In this document: positions 33,091 through 43,002 of the stretch, piece by piece
How the letters are laid out: each line of letters begins with the position of its first letter
Position numbering within the stretch: position 1 is the first letter of the stretch
Assembly: GCA_021018995.1 (NCBI GenBank)
Contig: CM037593.1
Coordinates: 38,825,810 to 38,889,809 of the forward strand
Reading direction: 5' to 3'
From: Chloranthus sessilifolius
Taxonomy: Eukaryota > Streptophyta > Magnoliopsida > Chloranthales > Chloranthaceae
DNA length: 64,000 nucleotides
The notes under the pieces: generated by a model
What the model saw: the letters and a program-made list of their open reading frames with translations, nothing else
Told to the model about the DNA's origin: nothing
The model's database searches: none
Program-made: the position numbers and the translations under genes

Positions 33091-33996
33091 ATGGACCCAC
33101 TTTACAACCCTCCCTTACATGGAGGGATTGGAACCAATTTACTCCTTTCTTTGGGCTTGGGGTTCAATTTTCTAAAAAGTTGGCTTGGGAGCTTGAATGA
33201 GAGCGAGCTCGTTGAATTGGAGTGGCTTGGATTATCACGTCTTCCCTTCTTTCTTGAGGTTCCTCAACGGTGGGACCTACTTTATGCGGCAACCTCGTTT
33301 TGGGATACAAATGCCCATGTGTTCCGTTTTGGGAAGTGGGAGCTAACTCCCACTCTTGAGGAGTTATCCAATTTGTCCGGCTTGAAGCTCCACAGAGGCC
33401 TTGCAAGAGTCACACCAAAGTCGGGCTACTCTAAATCCGTTCACCTTACCCTAGGTTTGAAGAAATTTGAGTATGAGAAAAGTCTCATTGGGGGGCCCAC
33501 AAGATCTTTGATCAAATTCCTTGAAGAACTTTTCGGTGATGAAAGTCTTCAAAAATTACCGGTTAGGAATATCTTCAATGTGAAAGCCTTTGCTCTCAAC
33601 ATCATTTCAGAAGTCCTTTTCTTCACTGGGGGAGAGAGCTTCTCTCTAGCTCTCAGCGACATTTTGACCGAGTTGGTAGAGGGCCGATTAGTGATGCACG
33701 TGGTCCTTGCCGAACTATACCGATGCCTTGATGCATTTGCTTTGGGCAAGGTGGAGAGCCTCAGGGGATGTCCTTTGCTGCTCCAGGTCTGGTTGGGTGA
33801 GTATCTCGCTATCTTGGGACCCGTGCCATACTTTTATATCGCTCGAGGTCAGGCAGCTCGATGCTTTTTAGGTAGGTGTCACCTGCTTCCGCAAGGCAAT
33901 TTGTCAGCTTTGAAGCTTTGGCTGATCAATGCAGAGCTGATATGGAGACTTCCCTGGTTGGATCAGACCTTCCTAGTAGTTCATTCCAGAGATTGA
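33091..33996 (+). CDS. Antisense DUF7745-like protein (301 aa open frame)
   Basis: Plus-strand open frame inside minus-strand B2, starting MDPLYNPPLHGG at the first good ATG. Residues about 70-98 read FWDTNAHVFRFGKWELTPTL followed by EELSNLSGL, and residues about 165-240 read VKAFALNIISEVLFF and VVLAELYRCLDAFALGKVES, then RGCPLLLQVWLGEYL. This pattern fits the plant DUF7745 family, which I recognise from memory and which, like PMD, often occurs in transposable elements. No signal peptide. Function is unknown. An open 301-codon frame amid heavily decayed pol is notable. The sequence beyond 33996 continues the family pattern, so the protein may originally have been longer. Confidence 0.6.
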   Translation: MDPLYNPPLHGGIGTNLLLSLGLGFNFLKSWLGSLNESELVELEWLGLSRLPFFLEVPQRWDLLYAATSFWDTNAHVFRFGKWELTPTLEELSNLSGLKLHRGLARVTPKSGYSKSVHLTLGLKKFEYEKSLIGGPTRSLIKFLEELFGDESLQKLPVRNIFNVKAFALNIISEVLFFTGGESFSLALSDILTELVEGRLVMHVVLAELYRCLDAFALGKVESLRGCPLLLQVWLGEYLAILGPVPYFYIARGQAARCFLGRCHLLPQGNLSALKLWLINAELIWRLPWLDQTFLVVHSRD

Positions 33997-34612
33997 GTGA
34001 AAAAACCCTCCTAGGATTGACTGGCAGCACCTTCTACTTCCTATTTTGGGTGTTACATCAGTTCGGCTGCTCTCAGCAGGTGCCTTACAAGGCAAAACCC
34101 CCTCAATGTGACTTGATCTTTTCTAGGGGGTCCTCTGGGGACGTGGATCGGATTGTTGCTCTTTGGGAGACGTGTCAATCGATGCTGATGTGTGATATGG
34201 AGCAGAGAGATTCAGTTCAGTCTTCCCCTGAGTACGAGGCTTGGCTATTGGCTGAGTAGCTTGTTGCTGATCATCTGGATCAGACGGGGAGTATTGATAT
34301 GGGAGGCCCCTGGCCAAAGAAGGAGACGGTGCTTCGAGCTCGCATTGAGCTGATGGTTGCTGAAAAGAGGGTCTTGCAAGAGCTTTTAACATAAGAGAAA
34401 GTTAGAGCAGAGGTAGCAGAGACCAGAGCTGGAGTAGCTGAGAGCGAGGTCCTTCGTTTAGAAGGATCCTTGAATGTTGCTCATGGGGCTATTGATGCTT
34501 CTCGGAAGAGGTACAAGCGCTTGCATGGTCGTTGGTTGACTGAGTGGAATGTCTAGGAGGATGATTTTCTCGCTGAGATTAGTGCCTTGAAGTGAGAGCT
34601 GAGCCGTTGATT
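33997..34612 (+). pseudogene. Downstream part of the DUF7745-like gene, coiled-coil-like
   Basis: Frames here read LTGSTFYFLFWVLHQFG and SSPEYEAWLLAE, then a charged stretch rich in Glu/Ala/Arg/Leu (VRAEVAETRAGVAESEVLRL) with heptad character, ending near 34612. It looks like the C-terminal part of the same gene, broken in this copy. Confidence 0.5.
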
Positions 34613-35874
34613 CTCTCTTGCACATATATCTTTTTGCATAGATCAGATACACAGAAAAGGGGCGTAAGAAACCCCTTTATAGATACATACTTTTTGGTAT
34701 ACATATTTTCTTTATGTTTTTATTTTTTTCTGCTTTTGTAAAAAGAAAGAAAGAAAGAAAGCTAGACATCACACCGACTATTTTTTGGGATGTGGTGTAA
34801 GTAGTGCAGCTGTAAATGGAAAAGGAAAATCTATTATATTTACAAAGACTTCTCTTTTTTTTTTCTTTTTGATTAATGGGTCCTTTTTGGAATATGTGCA
34901 GCCTGAGCATGGAAGTGGAAAAGGGAAATTATTATCTTTGACAAAAGGGGCCATCCTCCCCGTCCTTTATTCTCTTTTTGTTTGGTTTGATGCCTCAATC
35001 ACAGGGTGGGAACTCGGGTCCCCTTTTGAGGATGGTCGAACCCCCTTTTAAATGGTCGGGTATGAGAGAGTTCCAGCAGCTTTACCAAGACTGGAACGTC
35101 AATACCTTTGGATTGAGTCAAACCTTTCTCCTTACCTTGAGTCATACGTTTGATGAAGCAGTTTCACAAAGACAATTTCGGTCGAGGCCTGATTGGAACT
35201 AACATGAATGGCCCAATCGAAAAAAGGGGATCAGAGAGAGCAAGCAAAAGCGCTTCTCAAACATCAATTTTATCAATTCAAACCTTTCTTTTTCAACTTT
35301 TTTTAATCCCTTTTTACTCACAATGCCCAAGGTGGGTTCGTCGTGCCTGTTTCTGTACTCTTTTTACCCGTGGCGCCCTTTCGGGTTTTCACCACGTACA
35401 TGGATTTAGCTCTTTTACCCCAAGCGCCCTTTCGAGTTTTCACGTGGTCCGCATGAGCTCGCTGTTTTTATTCGTAGTGCCCTTTCGAGTTTTCACCACA
35501 TTCGTCTTGCTTTGAGCTCGTATTTTTATTTTATTTTATTCTTTTCATTTATTTATTTTTTAAGCCACGACATAGACGTCAATTCCGTCATAGCCAGCTA
35601 GATGGGGTTCTAGTGTCGTCTCACAACCCGGCTCGTGTTGATTTAACAAATACTATGACTGCTTGTGAACCTAAAAAGAGGGCTTTCTTCAGGGTGTAGC
35701 TTGGCCACGGGTCAGGTTAGGATTTTAAGGTATGCTGGGCTAAGAAGGGTTCCTTGATACGACTTTAGTTTTTCACAACATACTTTCTTCCTTGGGAGAT
35801 CTTACTGTACATGCCCCATATATTTTTTTCTTTTTGCTTTTATTTTATTTCAGGCAATCTCTTTTTAAGGTTTT
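34613..35874 (-). other. B2 3' non-coding region, proximal part
   Basis: From about 34950 to 35874 this is the reverse complement of B1 48290-49130, including the repeated 'ccctttcgggttttcacca' units at 35355-35500. Sequence 34613-34950 has no match in B1 and belongs to the antisense-gene insert or its edge. No gene seen on the minus strand. B1 is inserted at its right end. Confidence 0.7.
35870..35874. repeat. Target-site duplication of B1, left copy (GTTTT)
   Basis: GTTTT at 35870-35874 and again at 52461-52465, directly flanking both LTR edges. Confidence 0.9.
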
Positions 35875-36262
35875 TATAGACACCCAAATTTGGCGCAAGG
35901 CCCGATCGAAACACCTTTCAAGAGAGGTACAATTCTGAGATTTTGATGGCATGTATGGAACCCTTAGGAATCACCCCAAACCCTTAAGAATCACCCTAGA
36001 TCCCTTAGGAACGTACCCCGAACCTTTAGAAACCAATCCCGACCCTTATAACCCATTCCGAACCCTAAACCTAACCTTCCCAGGAAATGGATGAAGAGTG
36101 GTGCACTAGGACTAGCTGATGTCTTCTACTAATATCAAATCATATATCATTGGAAAGAGGACTTCTCCAGCTTCCCAACGAGCCGCGAATCACCTCAATC
36201 GGAGTTGTATATCAAAAGTTATGACTATTTGCAAATCGGGCTTTTTTGGAGGGATTTTTGCC

Positions 36263-36432
36263 TGGCGCAACTAATAGTTGCGCCAGGTCTTTTTCCCCCA
36301 GAAATGGCCTGGCACAACTATTAGTTGCGCCAGGCATAAATGGGTCCCCCACCCCTCGCGAGGTCAACTTCCAGGCTACTGCTTAATACTATTTTACTGT
36401 ATATTTGCCTAGCGCAACTAATAGTTGTGCCA
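36263..36432. repeat. Palindrome cluster in B1 5' LTR (3 copies)
   Basis: Cores start at 36263 (perfect), 36310 and 36410; steps 47 and 100 bp. They lie about 280-450 bp upstream of the TATA box. Confidence 0.95.
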
Positions 36433-36714
36433 GGCATATGAACTGTAACATTGGGTTTTTGCCCCAAATTTTGTGTTTGGGGTTTGACTTGTTGACCACC
36501 TCAACCTTTGGGGTGTATTTTGATAGTCCTGTTGCACCCATTCCTTACCTATTTGCAACCCTCCAAGTGGCTTAAGGCCTCACCCCATCAGCCACCATTA
36601 GAACCACCTTCACACCTTTTCAAGCTCTCAAAATCCTAGAAAACCTTAGATTTGAGATTACCTAATTGCTAACTCCAATTAGCATCTAAGTGATCTCCTA
36701 ATCCCCCCTTTTCC

Positions 36715-36722
36715 TATAAATA
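36715..36722 (+). promoter_or_regulatory. TATA box in B1 5' LTR
   Basis: TATAAATA preceded by a CT-rich run. The same word occurs at the aligned position of the other family B LTRs (51730, and minus-strand 25417 and 63151). Confidence 0.75.
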
Positions 36723-37429
36723 GAGTCCCCCTCCCCTTGGTTTAAGGGTTGAGAATTTTGCTTAAGAGAGAAAGAGCTCTAAGTGAGAAGTTCTTCCTCC
36801 CTTTGGTGCACTATTTTCCCTCAAAATTCCAGAATTTCAAAACTTCTTCCAAGCTTGTTCTTACATCAAAAACCCATAGCCTAGGTGTGTGTGATCCCCT
36901 AGCCTATCTTCTCCCTCCCTTAGCTAGTAAGCCTTAGTGGTTAGAACCCATTTCTCTACCATTCAAGCCTTCGAAAGCTCATCAAAGCAAGCCAAGCAAG
37001 GCTCTCCTACGGTGCTACAAGGGCTCGAGGGCTCCGGCTCTCTCCTTTCTTCTCCTATCTCTTTTCGGCATTCCCCCACCCTCCCATTTGTGCCGTTACG
37101 CCGCCGACTTTTCGGTAGGAACGGAGGGGCACAAATAGCATTGGAGGCCCATTTGGGCAAGAGGGAACCATTTCCTTTCCTTTTATTTTATCTTATTTTT
37201 GGCCATTAGTAGAGACCGCGTTAAGCGGGTTTTCTCGACCGATAACCGAAGCCTCTACCCAAGAGCCTTTGGTGTAGACCGGATTCAGAGTCATATTTTT
37301 AGCACTTTGGTGCTCATAAAAATGAACTAGGTATCCCGGGACACCGAAAGCTCCGGGTGGCGACTCTATATTTTTATCAGAGAGCGCATCGTCGCGACGG
37401 GAACGTCTCAATTCCCACGGTTGCACAGA

Positions 37430-37447
37430 TGGCAACTCTGCTAGGGA
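37430..37447 (+). other. B1 primer-binding site (tRNA-Arg type)
   Basis: TGGCAACTCTGCTAGGGA two bases after the LTR, close to the TGGCGACTC-GCTGGGGA site used by Tat/Ogre elements. The B2 site is at 62411-62427. Confidence 0.85.
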
Positions 37448-37584
37448 ATTGCTTATAGAGCTTCCCCTTGAACTTGGCCTTGTTTTTTTTATTTTTACTA
37501 ACATGTTATTGCTATTTTTTTAGTGTATTTTTGCTTTTTTTTACTCACCCCTCCGATTAAGTCATTTTACTTACCCCTACTTTT

Positions 37585-37790
37585 CCGTCATTTACGAGCC
37601 TTAACTGATTGGCGGACCTACATGCACATTGTCTTTTAAAATTCCTCACTTTTCCGTCATTTTAGTGCCTTAGCCGATTGGCGGGCCTACTTGAGCATTG
37701 TCTTTTAATTTTCTTACTTTTCAATCATTTAAAGTGCCTTAGCCGATTGGCGGGCCTACTTGTGCACTCATATTCCATCAGTGGACGCCG
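37585..37790. repeat. Three 69-bp tandem repeats in B1 leader
   Basis: Units begin near 37585, 37654 and 37722, each with a version of CCGATTGGCGGGCCTACTT and a T-rich half. B2 has the same three-unit array on the minus strand at 62100-62290, also at a 69-bp step. Confidence 0.9.
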
Positions 37791-38272
37791 GCCCGTAGTG
37801 GCGGCACGGGATCATCACCCCCGGTCTTTGAACTAAAGGAAACTTCCATAAAAAAAAGAAAATTTTTGAAAAAAAAATTAAAATTGAACCAAGTTAGGGA
37901 GCTTAATCAATCTGTTTTTGCGGGTTAGATTTTAAAGGGGTTGGATTAGGCAAACATATAAACACCCAGGTCTTAGTATGACGGCAACCCTTAGTGGTGA
38001 TGATCCAGAAAAGTCTCAGCCCACCTAGTATCTGAGAAGGCGCTCGCGTCGGAGGTATATTGGGTGGGTTTCCATTCCGAAGCTTAAAACCCTCGGGGAG
38101 CGTGCTAGCGAGTTATACCGGACTCAATCCTTTAGGCATCGGTGAGGAGCGGATCGAACATTAAAAAATAACTCAGTTCCCGGAAGCCTAGCTTCCACAA
38201 AAACCAAAAAAAAGATACTCATTTTGGGCTACTGTGGCTGCTGTCAAACATTCTGGAGCCTCTATTTTTGGT

Positions 38273-38437
38273 TGGCGCATGTATTAGTTGCGCCAGCACA
38301 AAAATCTGGAATTTATAACTGGCGCAACTATTAGTTGCGCCAACTTTAAAGTCCAACATTTTACCTTGGCGCAACTAATAGTTGCGCCAAGGTAAAACTG
38401 GTCCCCTGCAACTTGGGCGCGGGTATTAGTTGCGCCA
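38273..38437. repeat. Four-copy palindrome array in B1 leader
   Basis: Cores begin at 38273, 38320, 38367 and 38415, steps 47, 47 and 48 bp. The copies at 38320 and 38367 are perfect; the latter extends to 19-bp arms (38359-38397). Spacers of 24-25 bp are unlike each other. The gag region starts about 500 bp downstream. Confidence 0.95.
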
Positions 38438-38944
38438 GGTGTGTTCATCAGCCCCCTAGCCCGAATCTGTGGCCTTTCCACCTCCCGAGTTCCCCGATCA
38501 ATGCGCTTAGTGCCTGGTTTAAGCCCCGCCATCTCCAACACCCAATACGCCCCCGCCGGTCAAAAGAGGGCAACTTCCTTTTGGCTCATTCCGGGGGATC
38601 GGGTTGTTTGCCTTGTTTTTCATGCCTTCAATAGATCGAAGGTTCTCCTTCGATTCTTTCGAAGTGCATTGGGATCGTCGCTGCGGGTCTTGAATCATGG
38701 TACGAGGGCCACCCGAAAAGGGAATTCCAAGGCCTCAGAACCTTTGATTTTCATAAAACTTTTTTCAAAAAATTCAATTAAAAAAATATATATATAATCA
38801 AAAACCCAAAAAGATATAGTTTGTGGTGCCGGCACAACGACATCATCTTGCCCTCCGTCGTCCCGTAGGGGAAGAAGGAGGAAGATTCTTGGGCCTTATC
38901 TAAGGCATCCTTACCCAACCCGCTCTCGTAGAATATCATGGGTA

Positions 38945-41900
38945 GTGGACCCAGCTTACGCCGATCCTGACTCATCCCCACCACACTCTCCAACCCACTC
39001 CCATTCGGGAGAAGTCTTCTCCACCATCCCCCTCACCCAACCCTCTTTTACCGTTACCGGCCCATTTGGCGCCCCCATATTCCCATCCACCACCCCCCAA
39101 AATATCCAAAATCCAACCCCCCATTCTCCATCTTTTGCCCAAGCCATGACAAGTCCAACTCATCTCCCATCCACATCCATACAAAACCCAAACCCATTTT
39201 CCCAATCCACATCCATCCCCCAATTCCCATCATCCCCCTATAGACTCGATCCACCCTCATTCACCTATGTCACCTCCACCTAACCAATCCCCACAAATCC
39301 CCCATCTACCGGGTCATGCCCATTTTATAGCCATGCCGATTTTTCCAAACATCCACACCCCACCAACCATCACCCTTAAACATCCCTAATCCTTCCTCAT
39401 CCTTTACCCCACCTCAACTCTCCAATCCACCCCATTCCTTTAATCCATCATCTACCATGGCCATACCTAATTTTCCCTCTACATCCACCCCATCTATACC
39501 CAATCATCCATTAAACCCACCATCCACATCCGAACCCCCTTCCATGGCCATGATGGAGGAAATGTTCCAAGCCTACTCCTCATGGAAGGCTTCCCAAGTC
39601 ACCTCTCCTCCACACCCCACATCCATGAACCCCTCCCATACTCTAGCCAATCTCCATGCCTCACTCCCCCATGACCCCCATCAACCTCCCATAATCCACA
39701 CCATCCAAACCCCCATCACCCATATGCCCCAAGGCCCCATGGCCCAACCTCTCACCACATGCCCCAAGGCCCCATGGCCCAACCTCTCACCACCCACACA
39801 CCTCCAGGCCCATTGTCCCAAAACCCTTTTTCCCACTTGTCTCAGGGCCCCCTGGCTCAATACCCCACCATCCATGATCTCCAGGGCCTCATGGCCCAAC
39901 ACCCCACTACCTATCATCCCTAAGGCCCATTGGCCCATTGGCCCAAAATCCCATTACCCATATCCCCCAGGGCCCATTGGGCCAAACCCACCAGGGGTTC
40001 ATGGCCCAAATCCACCAATGGCCATGGCCCAGACCCAACAAGGCCCATTGGGTCAGACCCACTAATGGCCCATGGCCCAGACCCACCAAGGCCCATTAGG
40101 CCAGACCCATCAAGGGACCCAACAAGGCCCATTGGGCTAGACCCAACAAGTCCCATTGTGCCAGACCCACCAAGGCCCATTGGGCCAGACCCATCAAGGG
40201 CCCATGGCTCAGACCCAATAAGGCCCATTGGGCTAGACCCACCCAGGGCCCATTAGCCAGACCCACCAAGGCCCATTGAGCCGACCCACCAAGGGCCCAA
40301 GGCCCAAACCAATCAAGGCCCATTGGGCCAGGCCCACCAAGGGCCCATGGCCCAAACCTACCCAGGCCCATTGGCCCAAACCTACCCAGGGCCCATGGCC
40401 CAAACCTACCAGGGGCCCATGGCCCAAACCCATCAATGGCCTATGGCCCAAAATGATCAAGGGTTCATGGCCCAAACCCAAACCCCATACTCATACCTTC
40501 CACAATACCCCCAACACCTAACCCAACCTTCACAGCTGGGTCAAACCCATGCCGTCCCCCAAACCCAATTCCCCCATGGCCCCACACCCCAAGGCCATCC
40601 CCAAACCTTCCCTCACACCCAATGGCCCTATCCGACCCCACTTCAAAACCAAATTCCCATCACCCAACAAGCCTTTCCACCCCCCCAATGGGCTCACCCA
40701 ACCCCCACTCATGTCATTCCCATCCAACCCATGCAATAACAACAGGAGAATCCCACCCTCACTGTGCATTATGCCGACCAGCAGTATGAAGAGGACGAGA
40801 TTAGAAATAGCGAGGCCAATACTGGGGCATTGACCAGCCTTCACCCTCCGAGAAGGCATCCCCTGTATCAAAGGAGTCAGAACAGCTGAAAGAGCAGTTA
40901 GACAAAATACAGAAGCAACTAATGAAAATGGGTAGTGATGAGATCCACGCCACAGACTTCACAGACCTATGCCTGTTCGCTGAGGTCCCCTTGCCCCCCA
41001 AATTCAAAATGCCCGCCTTTGACAAATATAATGGCACGGGCAATCCTATTGCGCACCTCAAGTCCTATTGTGGGGACATGTGCCAGTACGGGGAGGACGA
41101 AAGACTACTAATAAAAGTCTTTCCGAAGAGTTTGATTGGGCCGGCTTTGAGATGGTTCACATCCTTAGAACCATCTATGATGAAAACATGGAGGGACTTA
41201 ACGCACCTCTTCCAAGAACAGTATGTCTACAACATAGACATTGAGCTGCGCAAGTCTGACTTGGCCCGTTTAAAGCAGAATCAGAACGAGACCTTCAGCG
41301 ACTACTTGGGGCGATGGAGAGCGCTGGCAGCTCAGATCAGGAATAGAATACCTGACGAAGAACAGATAGAGATGATTTCGAAGAGCACTCTGCCAGTGAT
41401 TTTGGACTTCTTGGTATACTAGCAACAGTCCAGCTTTGCTGATCTAGTAAGAAATGCTAACCAATGCGAGGATGCCATCAGGGAGGGGCGTCTAAATAAT
41501 AACATACCGAGTGGACCCAGTGGGGTTAGAAGATTTTCTGAGCAGAGGAACGAGAAGAAAATAGGGGGCAATGTCCAGAATATAGCCAACACCAGGCCCA
41601 ATAATAATACTGCTCCATTTCAGTTTTAGGCAGCCCCATTAGCACCAGTTAGGCCTGAGCAGACACAGAGAATGGGGAATGGGCAAGGAATGCAGATGAC
41701 CTCGGAACAGAGGAGAGCCCGCTACGATCGAGTCTTCACATCTCTGGGGCAATCTTTGAGTGTACTTTTGCTCCTGTTAGTAGAAAAGGGATTAGTGGCT
41801 ATCCACCAACCGCAACCTCCTCCTCATCCAATCCCAAAGAACTATGACCCGAACACCCACTGTAATTTTCATCAGGGTCCGGGTCACCCTACTGATCGCT

Positions 41901-42990
41901 GCTTCCCCTTAAAGCACGTGATCCAAGATTTGATCGATACAGGGAAAATCATTCCCCCTGCACCCTCTCAGCACACAAATATCCATCAAGTGCCATTACC
42001 CCCACATCCCACCGGAGGAGCAGGTCCCAGACCCACCATCGGAATGATAGAGGATGAGGAAGGGTATGAATTTGGCCCGCCTGATTATATCAGTGATCGG
42101 GAGAGTTATGTGGTACCACTGTTTAGGAGCATCGAAGAAAGGAAAGTCGGGGACGTTGAGCCCCTAAATTTGTCGGATTATTTCCCTAAACCAACTTCGC
42201 AAGTCAAACCATTGGATCTCAGGGCGTATTTTCCATCCACCACACCCGTCAATTATGTGAATATTAATGCATGCCAACCATACACCACAAATTATCCCAT
42301 GAGTCAACAAGCCCCCACTCCTATACCCGCACCCACCAACTACCAATGGTCGGCGCCCGCCCCATTCCAGCTACCGCCATATACCACAACCCCCATCGAC
42401 TACCCCATAAACCACCAAGCCCCTAATCCAACACCCGCACCCCTCAGTTATCAAAGGCCTGTGCTCATCCCATCGTCCCTAATTCAGCCGCCAGCAAGCC
42501 CCATCACCCCGGCCAACTACCTGACGGCCCATCAGACCCCTCATATCCCATCAGTACCCACAGGCTATCAATGGCCCACTTTTACCTCTTACCCTCCGGT
42601 GCCACCACACTCAAGCTTCACCACCCCCATTTGGCCCAATCTTTCCACCCGACCCACTACCACCGAGGTGAATCAAGTATTACCCCCACCTCCTGAGCCG
42701 ACAGTACAAGTGCCTCAAGCACCAGCAGTCATACCTTTTCAGCTCTCGGGACCAACCTATGATCCTCATCAGGTCCCACTGAGCTATGAACAAACAGATG
42801 CCAATGCAGGCAGCAGCAGCACAGAAGGGGTAGTAGATTTTATTACCAGGTCGGGGAGAATATCGAAGCAGCCAGAAGCACCAGCGACAGCACAAGCCCA
42901 ACCCGAAGGAAAGAAAGACAGCGCGGCGAACCCCTTCGAGAAGATGAGTCGAGAACACATATTGGAGACTCAGCTGAGAAGAATGCCGAC
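38945..42990 (+). pseudogene. B1 gag
   Basis: Structural polyprotein. The N-terminal part (38945-40740) starts around DPAYADPDSSPPHSPTHSHS and is extremely Pro/Ser/His-rich, with many 8-residue units of the type GPMAQTHQ (39920-40490). The capsid core (40922-41422) reads FKMPAFDKYNGTGNPIAHL, LIKVFPKSLIGPALRWF and NQNETFSDYLGRWRALAAQ. A zinc-knuckle variant, C-X2-H-X4-H-X4-C (CNFHQGPGHPTDRC, 41861-41902), follows, then a Pro-rich linker with DYFPKPTSQVKPLDLRAYFP. This is the layout of Tat/Ogre gag. Broken in a few places. Confidence 0.8.
39919..40490 (+). repeat. Coding minisatellite in B1 gag (about 24-bp units)
   Basis: Tandem variants of 'caaggcccattgggccagac' plus a short tail, encoding GP-L/M-GQTHQ/AQTHQ units. 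The matching tract in B2 (about 60070-60300) is much shorter, so copy number is changing within the family. Confidence 0.9.
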
Positions 42991-43002
42991 CCATATCACT
43001 GT

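Larger units (their letters stand above)
35875..37427 (+). repeat. B1 5' LTR
   Basis: 1553 bp ending CACGGTTGCACA. Contains three palindromes (36263, 36310, 36410) and a TATA box (36715-36722). Its last third is the part seen as B3 at 2782-3339. Confidence 0.95.
37448..38944 (+). other. B1 leader
   Basis: About 1.5 kb between primer site and gag, non-coding. It holds three tandem 69-bp units (37585-37790) and a four-copy palindrome array (38273-38437). Confidence 0.75.

Noticed and set aside
33091-34612. Ordinary single-copy host gene between elements
   Set aside because: It lies between two parts of B2, carries the family's palindrome module, and the sequence family is common in plant transposable elements.
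38273-38437. CRISPR array (23-bp palindromic repeats with 24-bp unlike spacers)
   Set aside because: The repeat-spacer geometry is superficially similar, but it is inside a plant LTR retrotransposon, has only two to four units per site, repeats are imperfect, and no cas genes exist. Reported instead as a retrotransposon cis-element.
39681-40481. Minus-strand Gly/Trp/Leu-rich frames (GLGHGPLVGLAQWAL type)
   Set aside because: Antisense shadow of the gag minisatellite; periodic because the DNA is periodic.
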